Made by a program: the position numbers and the translations under genes. A model generated the notes under the pieces. The model searched no databases, was not told the DNA's origin, and saw only the letters and a program-made list of their open reading frames with translations. DNA of 64,000 nt, from contig CAZCDS010000002.1 in the NCBI GenBank assembly GCA_964497585.1, forward strand, positions 186,001 through 250,000, read 5' to 3'. This DNA is from CAZCDS01 sp964497585 (GTDB taxonomy: Bacteria; Desulfobacterota; Desulfomonilia; Desulfomonilales; Desulfomonilaceae). Positions 19,301 to 26,643 of the stretch are shown here, one piece after another (position 1 is the stretch's first letter; each line of letters starts with the position of its first letter).

Positions 19301-19625
19301 CGACCTGAAGACCACGTTGCCTGACATCATGCCCCATGCGGAAGACATTCTGACCAGCTTGAAGGAATCCCTCCCCGAGAAGGAGAGCTTTCAGGAGGTC
19401 CTTGCCAGGAGTCTTACCCGCGCGCTGGAGAACTCCTTACCCGAGCGAGTCTGGCTGGAAAGCGTGTCGAGAGGGCTGTTCGACGAAAGGACGAAGGGCG
19501 TCCTGCCCAGCAGAGAAGAGGTGGTCAAGATGCTGAGGCAAGAGATCCAGGTCAAGATGCTCGATGCGGTGGAGAGAATCGTCAAAGAGCAGATCAAGAT
19601 GATCACTTCCGGCCTCGACTCGTGA
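16368..19625 (+). CDS. Giant pseudo-receiver protein with acidic linker and LPSKEE repeats
   Basis: The 1085-residue product begins with a response-regulator receiver fold (residues 1-123). The acidic pair D9/D11, T83 (LVTGD) and K105 (YLTKPID) are present, but the phosphoacceptor position reads IIMNAIL, with Asn53 in place of Asp. Next comes a long, very acidic, probably disordered region (about 130-600). Last comes a helical repeat region (about 605-1075), with five or so units of roughly 36-40 residues containing LxRIDEAVKA and LPSKEExLEAY, then shorter units with PSRDEV or PSSEEV. No output domain, signal peptide or membrane helix is seen. It may be a cytoplasmic scaffold; that is inference. 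ATG 16368 follows GAGGT. It is a single-gene unit divergent from tolQ. Confidence 0.8.
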   Translation: MSYRIVVADKDPASREAVTRFLSEQDSEFISVSSSSELKQAIKGQKPDLIIMNAILSDAPGWRIVPRIKGSKEFAEVPVLLVTGDPGSPAPSEVQSVGADRYLTKPIDGSSLKSSVESLLGIGEVPSAADDEEIVIDFDDDESGEMTEDLLDLSSAAIDEDEEEASTDVGDTVEIDAGTLEEEIDEIGEFDEDDGYGDTVKLNLDDMELEDQDTEGTEFEPTIELVPEAPTELYESSDEMVVGPQEIPAPDTGGGGLPDFDSITRDVRPGGKSAKDSVTVDLDVDELSLELESEDLDEETLADKALPGVADDADMEEILEVQDPSKIITSEDLMVDDDSLVQDRFSGGASGELDVIDLEEDEEIGDIDREELLGIDFTEGEETTGPSIDGTTVPVESREMEQMAQEDLESLELEDIEESAVMADEPGPAEELAIDVDEGELTLEDVPAEEMTTEEFFGEELPTEEFPTEKFPDEETGAFEREAEISLEVQPLEEELRLETEVGEDVLGEELALEPEPPEAAFGHDVMEEDAVLEVTEDISLDEIAMEPEAEAPPPRPQPPRTDQSVTVSPHLEPGEELATGVVADLSAVRERPAETAAPAVPTEAISRVIPSQEQVLSIFSSSVGQGIKDALPGRQELTTSFETALKRDLPGREAISDLVVHTIRSVLPSKEELLEAYSRGTSEARPESEAVLSRLDQAVKAFMPSKDEFVEAFARKTEAPQLDTEAMLARIDEAVKSALPSKEEYLEAYGTGTADMGLMGTDILARIDETVKALLPSKEQALAAFTGGPPAELRLDNEALMSRIDEAVRVALPSKEECLQAYAREAAPAPPDNKVLLKRMEETVRACLPTKDEVLGQVDKAIERVLPPADQVAQTVEGALRTGLPREEILNRMEQSLQALTASEKITEALAQVAETLPSRDEVMSRVTRSLDAVPSSEEVLSAIETRLNEMIPQRDEVRSKFWTMLESRFDAALSEIDLKTTLPDIMPHAEDILTSLKESLPEKESFQEVLARSLTRALENSLPERVWLESVSRGLFDERTKGVLPSREEVVKMLRQEIQVKMLDAVERIVKEQIKMITSGLDS

Positions 19626-19654
19626 ACGCCGGCCCGAGGAAGGGAGGAAAAAGA

Positions 19655-20008
19655 CTACCAGTGCGCAACCACGCCGAGCTTTCCTAGCCACTTCTCCCGA
19701 CCGTGCCGCTGTTGGCCTTCAACCGTAGCAGGCAAGTCTTGCCACCGTGGTCCACAAGTGTAACATCCCGTGCACCCTCGTCGCGGGAAAGCCTTTTCAC
19801 AAACGCCTAAGAAATCGGAATCATGCAGTGATCGACGGTCGCTTTCGGAATTGTACGGGCGGGTCACGCGGTTCCCGCTATATTCAAATATGTGATACTC
19901 CGCGCACTTGGCGTAATGAACCCCTGGCAGCATTGTGGGACGCGCAATTGATAACTGATGATGGTCTCCGACATCCGGCATGACGTCACTTGGATGTCTC
20001 ACGAGCAC
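19655..20008 (-). CDS. Possible small cysteine-rich protein
   Basis: This 117-residue frame reads protein-like in its second half: KCAEYHIFEYSG, then CEKAFPRRGCTGCYTC, then REKWLGKLGVVAHW. The closely spaced cysteines could bind a metal. GTG 20008 is preceded by GAGG; ATG 19933 is an alternative without a ribosome site. It lies just downstream of another small minus-strand gene (20067-20276). I know no family for it and rate it as a candidate only. Confidence 0.35.
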   Translation of the reverse strand: MLVRHPSDVMPDVGDHHQLSIARPTMLPGVHYAKCAEYHIFEYSGNRVTRPYNSESDRRSLHDSDFLGVCEKAFPRRGCTGCYTCGPRWQDLPATVEGQQRHGREKWLGKLGVVAHW

Positions 20009-20066
20009 ACTACCTCATCCGGCCAGCGCACCAAATCACACTGCCTTCAGGCGAATCGACGGATCG

Positions 20067-20276
20067 CTATTTCTCAAGTGCTGCTAAGATGGGACAATTG
20101 GCACAGGGGAGCGTACGAGACGCAGCTATCCCTACCTGCGCCTTTGCATTCCTCGGCGCCTTCCGTGTCCTTCTCGAAATTTCCAAACACGTCTTGGCGG
20201 TCCAACGGCCCTTGAGAGGTTTGCACTCGATGACCTCGTGAGCCTCCAGCCAGGCTTGGGCGTCCGTAAATACCAT
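20067..20276 (-). CDS. Small cysteine-containing protein of unknown function
   Basis: The 69-residue product begins MVFTDAQAWLEAHEVIECK and ends with LPCANCPILAALEK. The four cysteines (one near residue 18, one near 30, and a final CxxC) could form a zinc site. ATG 20276 is preceded by GAGGGAGAG at good spacing, which argues for a real gene. Its general build, a short basic helix region plus a C-terminal CxxC, resembles small regulators found on phages and in Desulfobacterota, but I cannot name a family. Confidence 0.55.
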   Translation of the reverse strand: MVFTDAQAWLEAHEVIECKPLKGRWTAKTCLEISRRTRKAPRNAKAQVGIAASRTLPCANCPILAALEK

Positions 20277-20477
20277 TTATTCTCTCCCTCGGTAACCCCC
20301 GGCAACCATGCCCAATATGCGACAGCCCAAGGAGCAGAAAAAAGATTGTGTTACTCAATCAACGATTGTATCAGTGTTCAGTATAGGACACTGCACCCGA
20401 AAGTCAAGACATTTCGCGCCCGTGACTCTCTTCGGCCCTACCTTCCGGCTGCACCGGGTCGCTGTGGAGGGCTACGT

Positions 20478-20666
20478 TCAGGCCCCCGAGGGATACCCGC
20501 CGTTGCCGGTCTTACCGCGTCCGATCCGAAAGGCCTCCAACCCCCGCTCCTCCCGGAAGCTCAGCGCACCTGCGTATTCATACACACTGATGGCACGGGA
20601 CTCCGCGCGGCTTACTATCGTCACCTTCAAAGACGGCGGGAATTCTGTCAGCCGATCTGGTACCAC
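20478..20666 (-). CDS. Possible small protein downstream of cooC
   Basis: A 62-residue frame starting at GTG 20666, 25 bp after the cooC stop, in the same direction. The sequence (LKVTIVSRAESRAISVYEYAG and so on) has plausible composition and GC-rich third positions. The ribosome site is weak and no family is recognised. Confidence 0.3.
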   Translation of the reverse strand: MVPDRLTEFPPSLKVTIVSRAESRAISVYEYAGALSFREERGLEAFRIGRGKTGNGGYPSGA

Positions 20667-20691
20667 CTCGTCCGAATAGCAGCAGATGGGA

Positions 20692-21462
20692 TCAGTTGAG
20701 CACTCCTATATCCTTGAGTATCCCCCTCACCGCTATATAGGACGGCGCTTCAGTCGATATCTTGAGCAGGGGCTCTCCTCCGAGATCGAGGCTCATCAGA
20801 GTCTCGTCAAAGGGAATAAAGCCCTCGGGATCATAGGGGAGGCTTTCTATCTCCGCTCGTGTTTGTTCGGGCAAATCATCAGTCGTACCCTGGACGCGGC
20901 TTAGTACAAAATGCTTGTTGTGAATTCGCCCACCCAGCTCGTCGATCAATTCGACAATGCGCTTGACCGTCCTAAGGCTTCGCGGTGCAGGATCGGAGAT
21001 AATGAACAGATGGTCGACCTCCTCCTCGGTCCGTCGTGAGAGATGCTCCATACCCGCCTCATTGTCCACGACCACGAACTCGTAGTTGGACGTGAGATGG
21101 GATATCACTTCCCGAAGGATATTGTTGGCCATGCAATAGCAGCCCGGACCTTCGGGTCGCCCCATGGACAGCAAATCGAGATCCTTGGTCTCTTCTAGAG
21201 CGGCCTGTATCTGATACTCCATGAAGCGGTCTTTGGTCATGCCGCCGGGAATCTGATCTCCCATTTTCCTCGTGTCTTCCCGCACGCACCCCACGCTGCG
21301 CGGCTCCCTGATTCCCAACACCTCGTGAAGGTTCGAATTGGAATCCGCGTCGATTGCCAGCAGCGGCCTCTTTCCTGCCTCGATGAGGGCCCGAATGACC
21401 AGCGCGGTAAATGATGTCTTGCCTACACCGCCCTTTCCCGCGACGGCAAGGGTAGTACCCAT
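20692..21462 (-). CDS. cooC: CooC-type ATPase, nickel insertion for CO dehydrogenase
   Basis: The 256-residue protein is a MinD/ParA-family P-loop ATPase with the deviant Walker A motif GKGGVGKTS (about residues 9-17). The segment PGCYCMANN (about 118-126) carries the CxC that binds nickel at the dimer interface in CooC. DNEAGMEH forms the Walker B region. CooC proteins load nickel into the C-cluster of CO dehydrogenase or acetyl-CoA synthase. No codh/acs genes are in the window. ATG 21462 is chosen because GGAAGG lies just upstream. It is followed by a MetE-like gene in the same orientation upstream (21730-22812). Confidence 0.88.
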   Translation of the reverse strand: MGTTLAVAGKGGVGKTSFTALVIRALIEAGKRPLLAIDADSNSNLHEVLGIREPRSVGCVREDTRKMGDQIPGGMTKDRFMEYQIQAALEETKDLDLLSMGRPEGPGCYCMANNILREVISHLTSNYEFVVVDNEAGMEHLSRRTEEEVDHLFIISDPAPRSLRTVKRIVELIDELGGRIHNKHFVLSRVQGTTDDLPEQTRAEIESLPYDPEGFIPFDETLMSLDLGGEPLLKISTEAPSYIAVRGILKDIGVLN

Positions 21463-21610
21463 GTAACCTTCCTTTCGCTTCGCCACGTGTGGCGCGTGGC
21501 GCTCCTACTATTAAGATAATACAGGATCACGTAATATGTGGGCGGCTTCGCGCGCTTATGCTCCTGCGTGCTGAGAATTGTAGCCACGCCGGCCGCCCGG
21601 TCAGCCTTTG

Positions 21611-21649
21611 CAAAAGGAGGCAGGAGAACTCATGAAGCCTCTCCTGCCT
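21611..21649 (-). terminator. Terminator-like hairpin after MetE-like gene
   Basis: A perfect 10-bp stem (AGGCAGGAGA 21618-21627 with TCTCCTGCCT 21640-21649), with a 12-base loop. On the minus strand it is followed by CCTTTTG. It lies about 80 bp past the stop of the MetE-like gene. Confidence 0.5.
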
Positions 21650-21729
21650 TGCCGCAACTGCCAAGACTCGGCTCCGTGGTGCATGACTGTGCCTGGCCTC
21701 GCGCAGAAACCACTTACAGGACTTCAGAA

Positions 21730-22812
21730 TTATTTGACGTCAAGCAGTGAGTCACCCAACGCCTCGATTCCCGAGAGAACCTCGTAGACGCGCGCGGCAG
21801 ACTTCGGCCCCAGCCCTCCGCACCCGCAGGCCGGGGTGACGATGGCCTTGTGCAGGAGCAGTTCCCGATCCACGCCCGCGTCCTCAAGGGACTTGATTCC
21901 CGTCATGAGTCGCTCCCGGACGGTTTCCGGGGTTTCCTCGGCTATCCTGTCAGTGTTCGGCACTGCTCCCCAGGCAAGCACCCCGCCCCTTCCGAGAAAA
22001 CCAGACACCTCCTTCGCGTATATGCTCATGGACTCCATGTAATCCACCGCGTCGAAGTTGATGATGCGCGTCGAGGTCCTCATCAGCAGACCCCAGTCCG
22101 TGTTACCACAGCAATGGACTCCGGGGATTCCTCCTCGCTGCAGGACCATGGAGATGACCTCGTCCAGGGATTCAACCACATCCCTTTCCGACACTCCCAG
22201 GAACGCGGATGAACCGTACGCGCTCAAACTCGGTTCATCAAAGAACACAATGATGTTTTCCGCGTACGATCTGAATGCCTCCACAAGCCACATGGCCTTC
22301 AGCCCCATTCCCTTGACCGCCACGTCCCTGAAAAAGGGATGGTAGAAAATCGGCTTTCCATGCTCGTCCGTGACCGTCGTGGCGAAGCTGAGAGGTCCGG
22401 TCACCTGCACCTTCACGAACCGTGGTCGCCACTCCCCTTCCCGCATTCTCTCCAGAAGGAGGTGTATGCCTGACCCATAATCCGGCCCAATGGCAAAGCG
22501 GTCCAAGGCCCCCCCCTCCATCGCCTCCATATATCCTGCGTAGAAGGCTTCGAGGTCCGAAGTGGTGTCGCCGGCCGTATCAAACCGGTACTGTCGGGCA
22601 TCGATGTCCACCTCGAAACGAGGCAGTCCCTCGGTGAACTGTATCCACATTTGCTCTCTCGGGTCCATCCGCGAGAACTGCGGGGCATGCGGAGCGTCAC
22701 GGAGGCTCGCCAGAACGAGATCCACCCCTTCCGCGGCGTGTACGTGCGGCAGGTTCCCCACCGCAGTCGTCAGAACCTTTGGGAGACAAGCTGTTTCCTG
22801 CCATTTGTCCAT
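21730..22812 (-). CDS. MetE-C/UROD-like methyltransferase
   Basis: The 360-residue protein matches the fold shared by the C-terminal domain of cobalamin-independent methionine synthase and uroporphyrinogen decarboxylase-like methyltransferases. It starts with PKVLTTAVGNLPH, and the zinc ligands are H233 and C234 (VHCCGN) and a late Cys in TPACGCGG (about 326-333). It has only the catalytic half of MetE, so it probably moves methyl groups between a thiol or corrinoid protein and another carrier; the substrate is not evident. ATG 22812 (GGAG upstream) is preferred over the longer frame to 22944, whose extra residues look unstructured. It lies upstream of cooC, but a terminator-like hairpin separates them. 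Confidence 0.82.
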   Translation of the reverse strand: MDKWQETACLPKVLTTAVGNLPHVHAAEGVDLVLASLRDAPHAPQFSRMDPREQMWIQFTEGLPRFEVDIDARQYRFDTAGDTTSDLEAFYAGYMEAMEGGALDRFAIGPDYGSGIHLLLERMREGEWRPRFVKVQVTGPLSFATTVTDEHGKPIFYHPFFRDVAVKGMGLKAMWLVEAFRSYAENIIVFFDEPSLSAYGSSAFLGVSERDVVESLDEVISMVLQRGGIPGVHCCGNTDWGLLMRTSTRIINFDAVDYMESMSIYAKEVSGFLGRGGVLAWGAVPNTDRIAEETPETVRERLMTGIKSLEDAGVDRELLLHKAIVTPACGCGGLGPKSAARVYEVLSGIEALGDSLLDVK

Positions 22813-23088
22813 AATCTGCTCCGATGGTACCGGTCCTTTCTCGTGGGGCCTGTTGACGTTCCTCCGCACTGCTCCGCGTCGAGGCTTCGGGCCGAAAGCG
22901 ACGTTCGATCGCTCATCAGCCATATTGGGGCACCTGCCCGCCAACTCCGTCGGAACAGCTCATTCCCACTGCGTGACCGGACTTCAACAAAAAGGTAATT
23001 GATCCCCAGGTGAGCTGTCAAGCAGACGGAGGCTCTGCCGGAATTGCTGCGTGCATGTGTCCGTCCCTCACCGGGGGCAATTGACCAG
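22813..23088. other. Intergenic region upstream of two divergent genes
   Basis: About 400 bases (to 23221) between the MetE-like gene and the zinc-finger gene. The right part holds a promoter and a perfect inverted repeat, listed separately. I see no gene here. Confidence 0.5.
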
Positions 23089-23117
23089 TTGAAACTGACC
23101 GGATATTCTATTATAAA
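23089..23117 (+). promoter_or_regulatory. Putative sigma-70 promoter
   Basis: TTGAAA (23089-23094) and TATAAA (23112-23117) with a 17-bp spacer precede the gene at 23222. An overlapping alternative is TTGACC (23081) with TATTCT at 17 bp. Confidence 0.6.
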
Positions 23118-23136
23118 TGGTGATGATCTCAGCGGC

Positions 23137-23162
23137 TTATACACACCGCCTGCCGTGTATAA
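23137..23162 (+). promoter_or_regulatory. Inverted repeat in leader, operator or RNA hairpin
   Basis: TTATACAC (23137-23144) and GTGTATAA (23155-23162) form a perfect 8-bp inverted repeat with a 10-base gap. It lies 20-45 bp past the -10 box, suited to a repressor operator or a leader hairpin. Confidence 0.5.
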
Positions 23163-23221
23163 ACCCGACGATGCAAGTCGGTTTCGGCGCGCCGTCGGGG
23201 GATGTGAGAGGATGAACCGCC

Positions 23222-23818
23222 TTGGCCGACCAGAGCTCCGTATACGGCACCACAGCGCAAGACGCCTCGCACAAACCCGTCGCCCCAAGGCGACGGGCCG
23301 GAGCGAAACAAACGTTCTGGATTCATCCTGCCACATTCATCTTCCAACGGCATGAACCTCCCAAGCTGCTCGAGACCATCTGGGTCGCGCACCCCGGATG
23401 GGGATACATTCGAAGAAGAGACCTCTGGATCAGGCAGGAGTGCTCACTCGAAGAGCTGCTCGAACGCGGCTTCATGGAGAGGAAACCGCTCGCCGACGGC
23501 GAGGCAATGAGCTGTCCCCATTGCGGGATGTACATCTATTCTATACCCGGTGCGCTCGTGAAGAGACATTTCGAAGAATGCGGCGGAATGGGCGAAGATT
23601 GGCTGGCCATAGAAGCAACGGTTATCGACGAGAAGCGAATCAAAGACTACGAACGAAAACTCAAGGACGACGCAGCGAGAGAGGAACAAGAGCGCCTCAT
23701 GGAGGAAAAGAGAGAGAGATTCGACAGGATCAAGTCCGAAGCCCAAGCGCGGCAAATGCAAAGGGACCGCAAGAAGCGGCTCAGAGAAGAGACCAAACAG
23801 GAATGGAAGCGGCGGTGA
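23222..23818 (+). CDS. Zinc-finger and coiled-coil protein of unknown function
   Basis: The 198-residue product has a first half rich in aromatics (FWIHPATFIFQRHEPP, IWVAHPGWGYIRRRDLW). A single C2HC-type zinc finger follows (CPHCGMYIYSIPG then HFEEC; about residues 99-121). The C-terminal 70 residues are a highly charged helix (about 135-198) of Lys, Arg and Glu. No signal peptide is present, so it should be cytoplasmic. The start is TTG 23222 because an in-frame stop lies just before it; the ribosome site (GAGAGG) is slightly distant. I do not recognise a family. Confidence 0.65.
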   Translation: MADQSSVYGTTAQDASHKPVAPRRRAGAKQTFWIHPATFIFQRHEPPKLLETIWVAHPGWGYIRRRDLWIRQECSLEELLERGFMERKPLADGEAMSCPHCGMYIYSIPGALVKRHFEECGGMGEDWLAIEATVIDEKRIKDYERKLKDDAAREEQERLMEEKRERFDRIKSEAQARQMQRDRKKRLREETKQEWKRR

Positions 23819-24128
23819 GAGGGTCATTTCTGTGAGGCGGGCAAAAAAAAGGGACGCAGAGCGTCCCAACGGATTAGGAGGATCTATTTTTGTTTGTAAG
23901 GGGGGTGTTCCATACTCCCCCCGCCTCGATCAGGGCGTCCTTCGATCATGGCCGAGATCGGATGCCCTTGACAGGCGTTTGTTCCGACGAGTGGCGCAGG
24001 CCCTATTCTGTTCGACCATAGGGCTCGCGCTTCTGCCGAATTTCTGATCTTTGCTGCTGCGCTCCTCCGTGTGCCATTGGAGCGTCAAGCAAGCGTTTAG
24101 CTTCCAAGCGTTTGTTCGGTGATCGACC
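23819..24128. other. Intergenic stretch between convergent genes
   Basis: About 310 bases with no credible gene. It contains the minus-strand terminator at 23843-23867 and a second G6/C6 hairpin (GGGGGG near 23900 with CCCCCC near 23920). Confidence 0.5.
23843..23867 (-). terminator. Intrinsic terminator, minus strand
   Basis: GGGACGC-AGA-GCGTCCC (23851-23867) forms a perfect stem. Read on the minus strand it is followed by eight T residues. It would end leftward transcription from the gene at 24129-24800 and lies between convergent genes. Confidence 0.8.
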
Positions 24129-24800
24129 TTACCAACAGCGCCCGAAGAGCGGCTTCTTGTGGGAGACCGACTTATCAGCATAGGGCACCTCGGACCATCG
24201 CCCCACCGGCGAGTCCAGAGACCCAGAGACCAGCCGGAAGGGAGCCTCCATAAGTCCCAGAGCCAGCCTAACGCAACCGGGAACCTGGGGAGCGTAATCC
24301 CGTCGGGTAACGATGGGTTGAGAGGGCATCGGGGTCTCTATCCGCGCGGCGCACCGGTAGTTCACCTGTCGATAGGATGGCCCTGAGGCTGCCGCGAGGG
24401 GCCTGCACTTGCTTATGCGTCTGGGTGGCGGCTGGCCGTTATACTGATAGGGGGCACACACGGGGGGCGCAGGGCCGCACACGGGCCCGTATGAGCAAAA
24501 GGGTCGCCGGAATCCGCAGGGGCGCCGAGGTGGAGCCAGCAGGCCTCGCATGATAAGCGAAGGAATATTGAGACAAGCCCCGAGCGTTCGTGCACATCCG
24601 CGTATGCACCCGCCGCAAAGACCGAAAGGCCGTACGGGCCAGGGACGTACGCAGGGGCCGGGGTAACAGGGATAATAGGGCGTTGGACGGTAGGACGGTT
24701 GCGGACAGGCCGGGGGACCTCCCGCGAGCACGTACGAATTACCGGCTGTTCCGAGGAGAAGCACCACGAGGGAAAGAAAGAGCGCGACTCTTGCCACCAT
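24129..24800 (-). CDS. Secreted Cys/Pro-rich protein
   Basis: The 223-residue product has a signal peptide (residues 1-26, ending SYVLAGG) followed by a mature part with about 18 cysteines and many Pro, Tyr and Arg residues (YYPCYPGPC, GLCGGCIRGC, CSYGPVCGP). The pattern suggests an extracytoplasmic disulfide-bonded protein; no family is recognised. ATG 24800 follows AAGGAGG at ideal spacing, and a terminator lies downstream, so it is an independent unit. It resembles the shorter Cys/Pro-rich secreted protein at 52743-53045 in composition and layout. Confidence 0.78.
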   Translation of the reverse strand: MVARVALFLSLVVLLLGTAGNSYVLAGGPPACPQPSYRPTPYYPCYPGPCVRPWPVRPFGLCGGCIRGCARTLGACLNIPSLIMRGLLAPPRRPCGFRRPFCSYGPVCGPAPPVCAPYQYNGQPPPRRISKCRPLAAASGPSYRQVNYRCAARIETPMPSQPIVTRRDYAPQVPGCVRLALGLMEAPFRLVSGSLDSPVGRWSEVPYADKSVSHKKPLFGRCW

Positions 24801-24901
24801 ACCTTATCCTCCTTTTCAGATCCTTCACTTGATGCTTTAAGGCGTAGATAAATCTGAAGGATACTGAATATTAGCCCCTTGGAGGGCTTCATTGAGGGAC
24901 G

Positions 24902-24930
24902 CCTTTAACATGGAGCATAAAGCGTGTCAA
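24902..24930 (-). promoter_or_regulatory. Putative promoter of Cys/Pro-rich gene
   Basis: On the minus strand a perfect TTGACA (24930-24925) is followed after 17 bp by TAAAGG (24907-24902), about 100 bp before ATG 24800. The -10 box is weak. Confidence 0.45.
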
Positions 24931-24971
24931 GCAAAAAGAATTATGTCTTGCTGTTATAAAGAAAGCGTAAA

Positions 24972-25000
24972 TTGAAACGGACCTGAATGGGTTATCTTAT
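24972..25000 (+). promoter_or_regulatory. Putative promoter of TPR gene
   Basis: TTGAAA (24972-24977) and TCTTAT (24995-25000) with a 17-bp spacer lie in an A/T-rich stretch about 130 bp before the gene at 25133. The rest of this roughly 330-bp divergent gap (24801-25132) shows nothing else. Confidence 0.4.
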
Positions 25001-25132
25001 TGATTAAGAAGTCATTTTTTGATATTTAAGAGGGGAGCACGGCAGGTCATGAGCCTCGCTCATACCTTGCGAGACCGTGGCGACAGACACGGATTTGTGC
25101 TAAACGGGGGGGAATGAGAAGGAACGCCAAGA

Positions 25133-26515
25133 ATGATAAGTGGCATGCACAAGACACTGTTTTTCCTCATGCTCGCGGTTATCGTGGCGCCGGTACAAGC
25201 AATCCAGGCCCAGGACGCGATCGGATTCTATAATAGGGGCGTGGACGCGCTCGAAAGTGGGCGCCTCGACCAGGCAATCGAGTTCTTCACGAAGGCCATT
25301 GAGCTCGACCCTCTCGATCACCTCGCTTACAACAACCGGGGCGTGGCGTACAAGCGCAAGGGGGACTACGACCGTGCCATTGCCGATTACAACCGCTCTC
25401 TGGAAATCAAGCCCGACTACTCCTTTGCCTTGGCCAACAGGGGAACGGCTCGTTTCAAACAGGGAGATCTGGACGGTGCGCTTCAGGATCTTCGGATCGC
25501 GGCGAAGCATCGGCACCGCGACAGCGTAATTCGGACCACGCTCGGCATGGTGTACAAAGGGAAGGGCGATCTGAAGCAAGCAGCCAAGGAGTTCCGAGCC
25601 GCAGCGCACGACCGCCGGAACTACCGAGCCCATGAGGCGCTGGGCGAAATCAGCGAGGAACAACACGATTATGCGGGAGCCATCAAGGACTATTCGAAGG
25701 CACTCGCCGTGAAGAAGAATTACGCAAAGGAGGCGGATCTGGGGGATCTCCCACAACGTCTGGACAGGACGCGCAGGTTGCTGGCTGAGCAGATTCACGA
25801 GGAGGGACTCGCCGAATATCGCCAGGGTCACGAGAAGAAGGCGATTCGCAAGTTTACCGAGGCCTTGAAGACCTATCCGGGTCTCGTGCGAGCGCTTCGG
25901 GACCGTGGCCTCACCTACCACAAGCTGGGCCGCCTCAAGCAGGCGGTAGAGGATTTCACAACCGCGTTGGAACTCGACCCCTCAAATTCCGAGATGTACC
26001 GGGTTCGCGCCGACACCTTCTACAAGATGGATAAGCATGACAAGGCCCTTGCCGACTATAACCGCGGACTGGAGTTGAATCCCGAAGACGCCATCGCCTA
26101 CAACAACCGAGGACTGGTACACCACGAGCGCAACGAGCTGGACATGGCACTGGCCGATTATTCCAAGGCCATTTCGCTTGACCCTCGAAATCCCACCTTT
26201 TTCGAGAACCGTGCCCTCATAAACTTCTCCAGGGGGAAAAAGAAAAAGGCCCTTGATGATTTTCGAAAAGCGCTCGAATTGACCAAGAACGAGCAGCGAC
26301 GTCTCGAAATTGAGAAGAAGATAACAACGATAGAACGCCAGATCAGTGGACCGCGAGCACAGGCCGCGCACTCGATCTCAGAACTTCGTGAGCGCGGGCT
26401 CTTTTCTCTGGACGACGGGACGAACTTCCCAAGGCCGGGCGGTCGTCCGACAGCCTTCAACACCACAGGACCACGGGCAACTTCTACCAACGACGCTGCC
26501 TTTCGGATGAGATGA
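25133..26515 (+). CDS. Exported TPR-repeat protein
   Basis: The 460-residue protein has a signal peptide (about residues 1-27, ending IQAQ) and at least eight TPR units, for example YNRGVDALESGRLDQAIEFF, AYNNRGVAYKRKGDYDRAI and RGLTYHKLGRLKQAVEDF. The C-terminal 60 residues are low in structure. TPR proteins of this sort act as periplasmic scaffolds; no partner is known. The start is ATG 25133 with AGGA upstream, and ATG 25145 is also possible. The gene is followed by rph on the opposite strand. Confidence 0.85.
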   Translation: MISGMHKTLFFLMLAVIVAPVQAIQAQDAIGFYNRGVDALESGRLDQAIEFFTKAIELDPLDHLAYNNRGVAYKRKGDYDRAIADYNRSLEIKPDYSFALANRGTARFKQGDLDGALQDLRIAAKHRHRDSVIRTTLGMVYKGKGDLKQAAKEFRAAAHDRRNYRAHEALGEISEEQHDYAGAIKDYSKALAVKKNYAKEADLGDLPQRLDRTRRLLAEQIHEEGLAEYRQGHEKKAIRKFTEALKTYPGLVRALRDRGLTYHKLGRLKQAVEDFTTALELDPSNSEMYRVRADTFYKMDKHDKALADYNRGLELNPEDAIAYNNRGLVHHERNELDMALADYSKAISLDPRNPTFFENRALINFSRGKKKKALDDFRKALELTKNEQRRLEIEKKITTIERQISGPRAQAAHSISELRERGLFSLDDGTNFPRPGGRPTAFNTTGPRATSTNDAAFRMR

Positions 26516-26643
26516 CAACTCCCTGCCGGTGACGACCGATATCCGGTAATGCCTTTGTGTTGTGCGGGCCTTCGCAGGGCCTCGATTCGTAGTCCCGGAC
26601 TCGGATTCCCATAACGGTGGCGTTTCACGGTGGAAGCGGGCCG

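Noticed and set aside
16843..19348. Many Ser-rich and Arg-rich frames inside the receiver-repeat gene
   Set aside because: They arise from the Glu/Asp-rich codon pattern of the real gene read in other frames.
18184..19600. Tandem DNA repeats considered as a CRISPR-like array
   Set aside because: The repetition is at protein level within one open frame, with diverged DNA and no unique spacers between identical repeats.
20238..20699. 153-codon plus-strand frame before cooC
   Set aside because: Composition is not protein-like, and it overlaps better minus-strand candidates.
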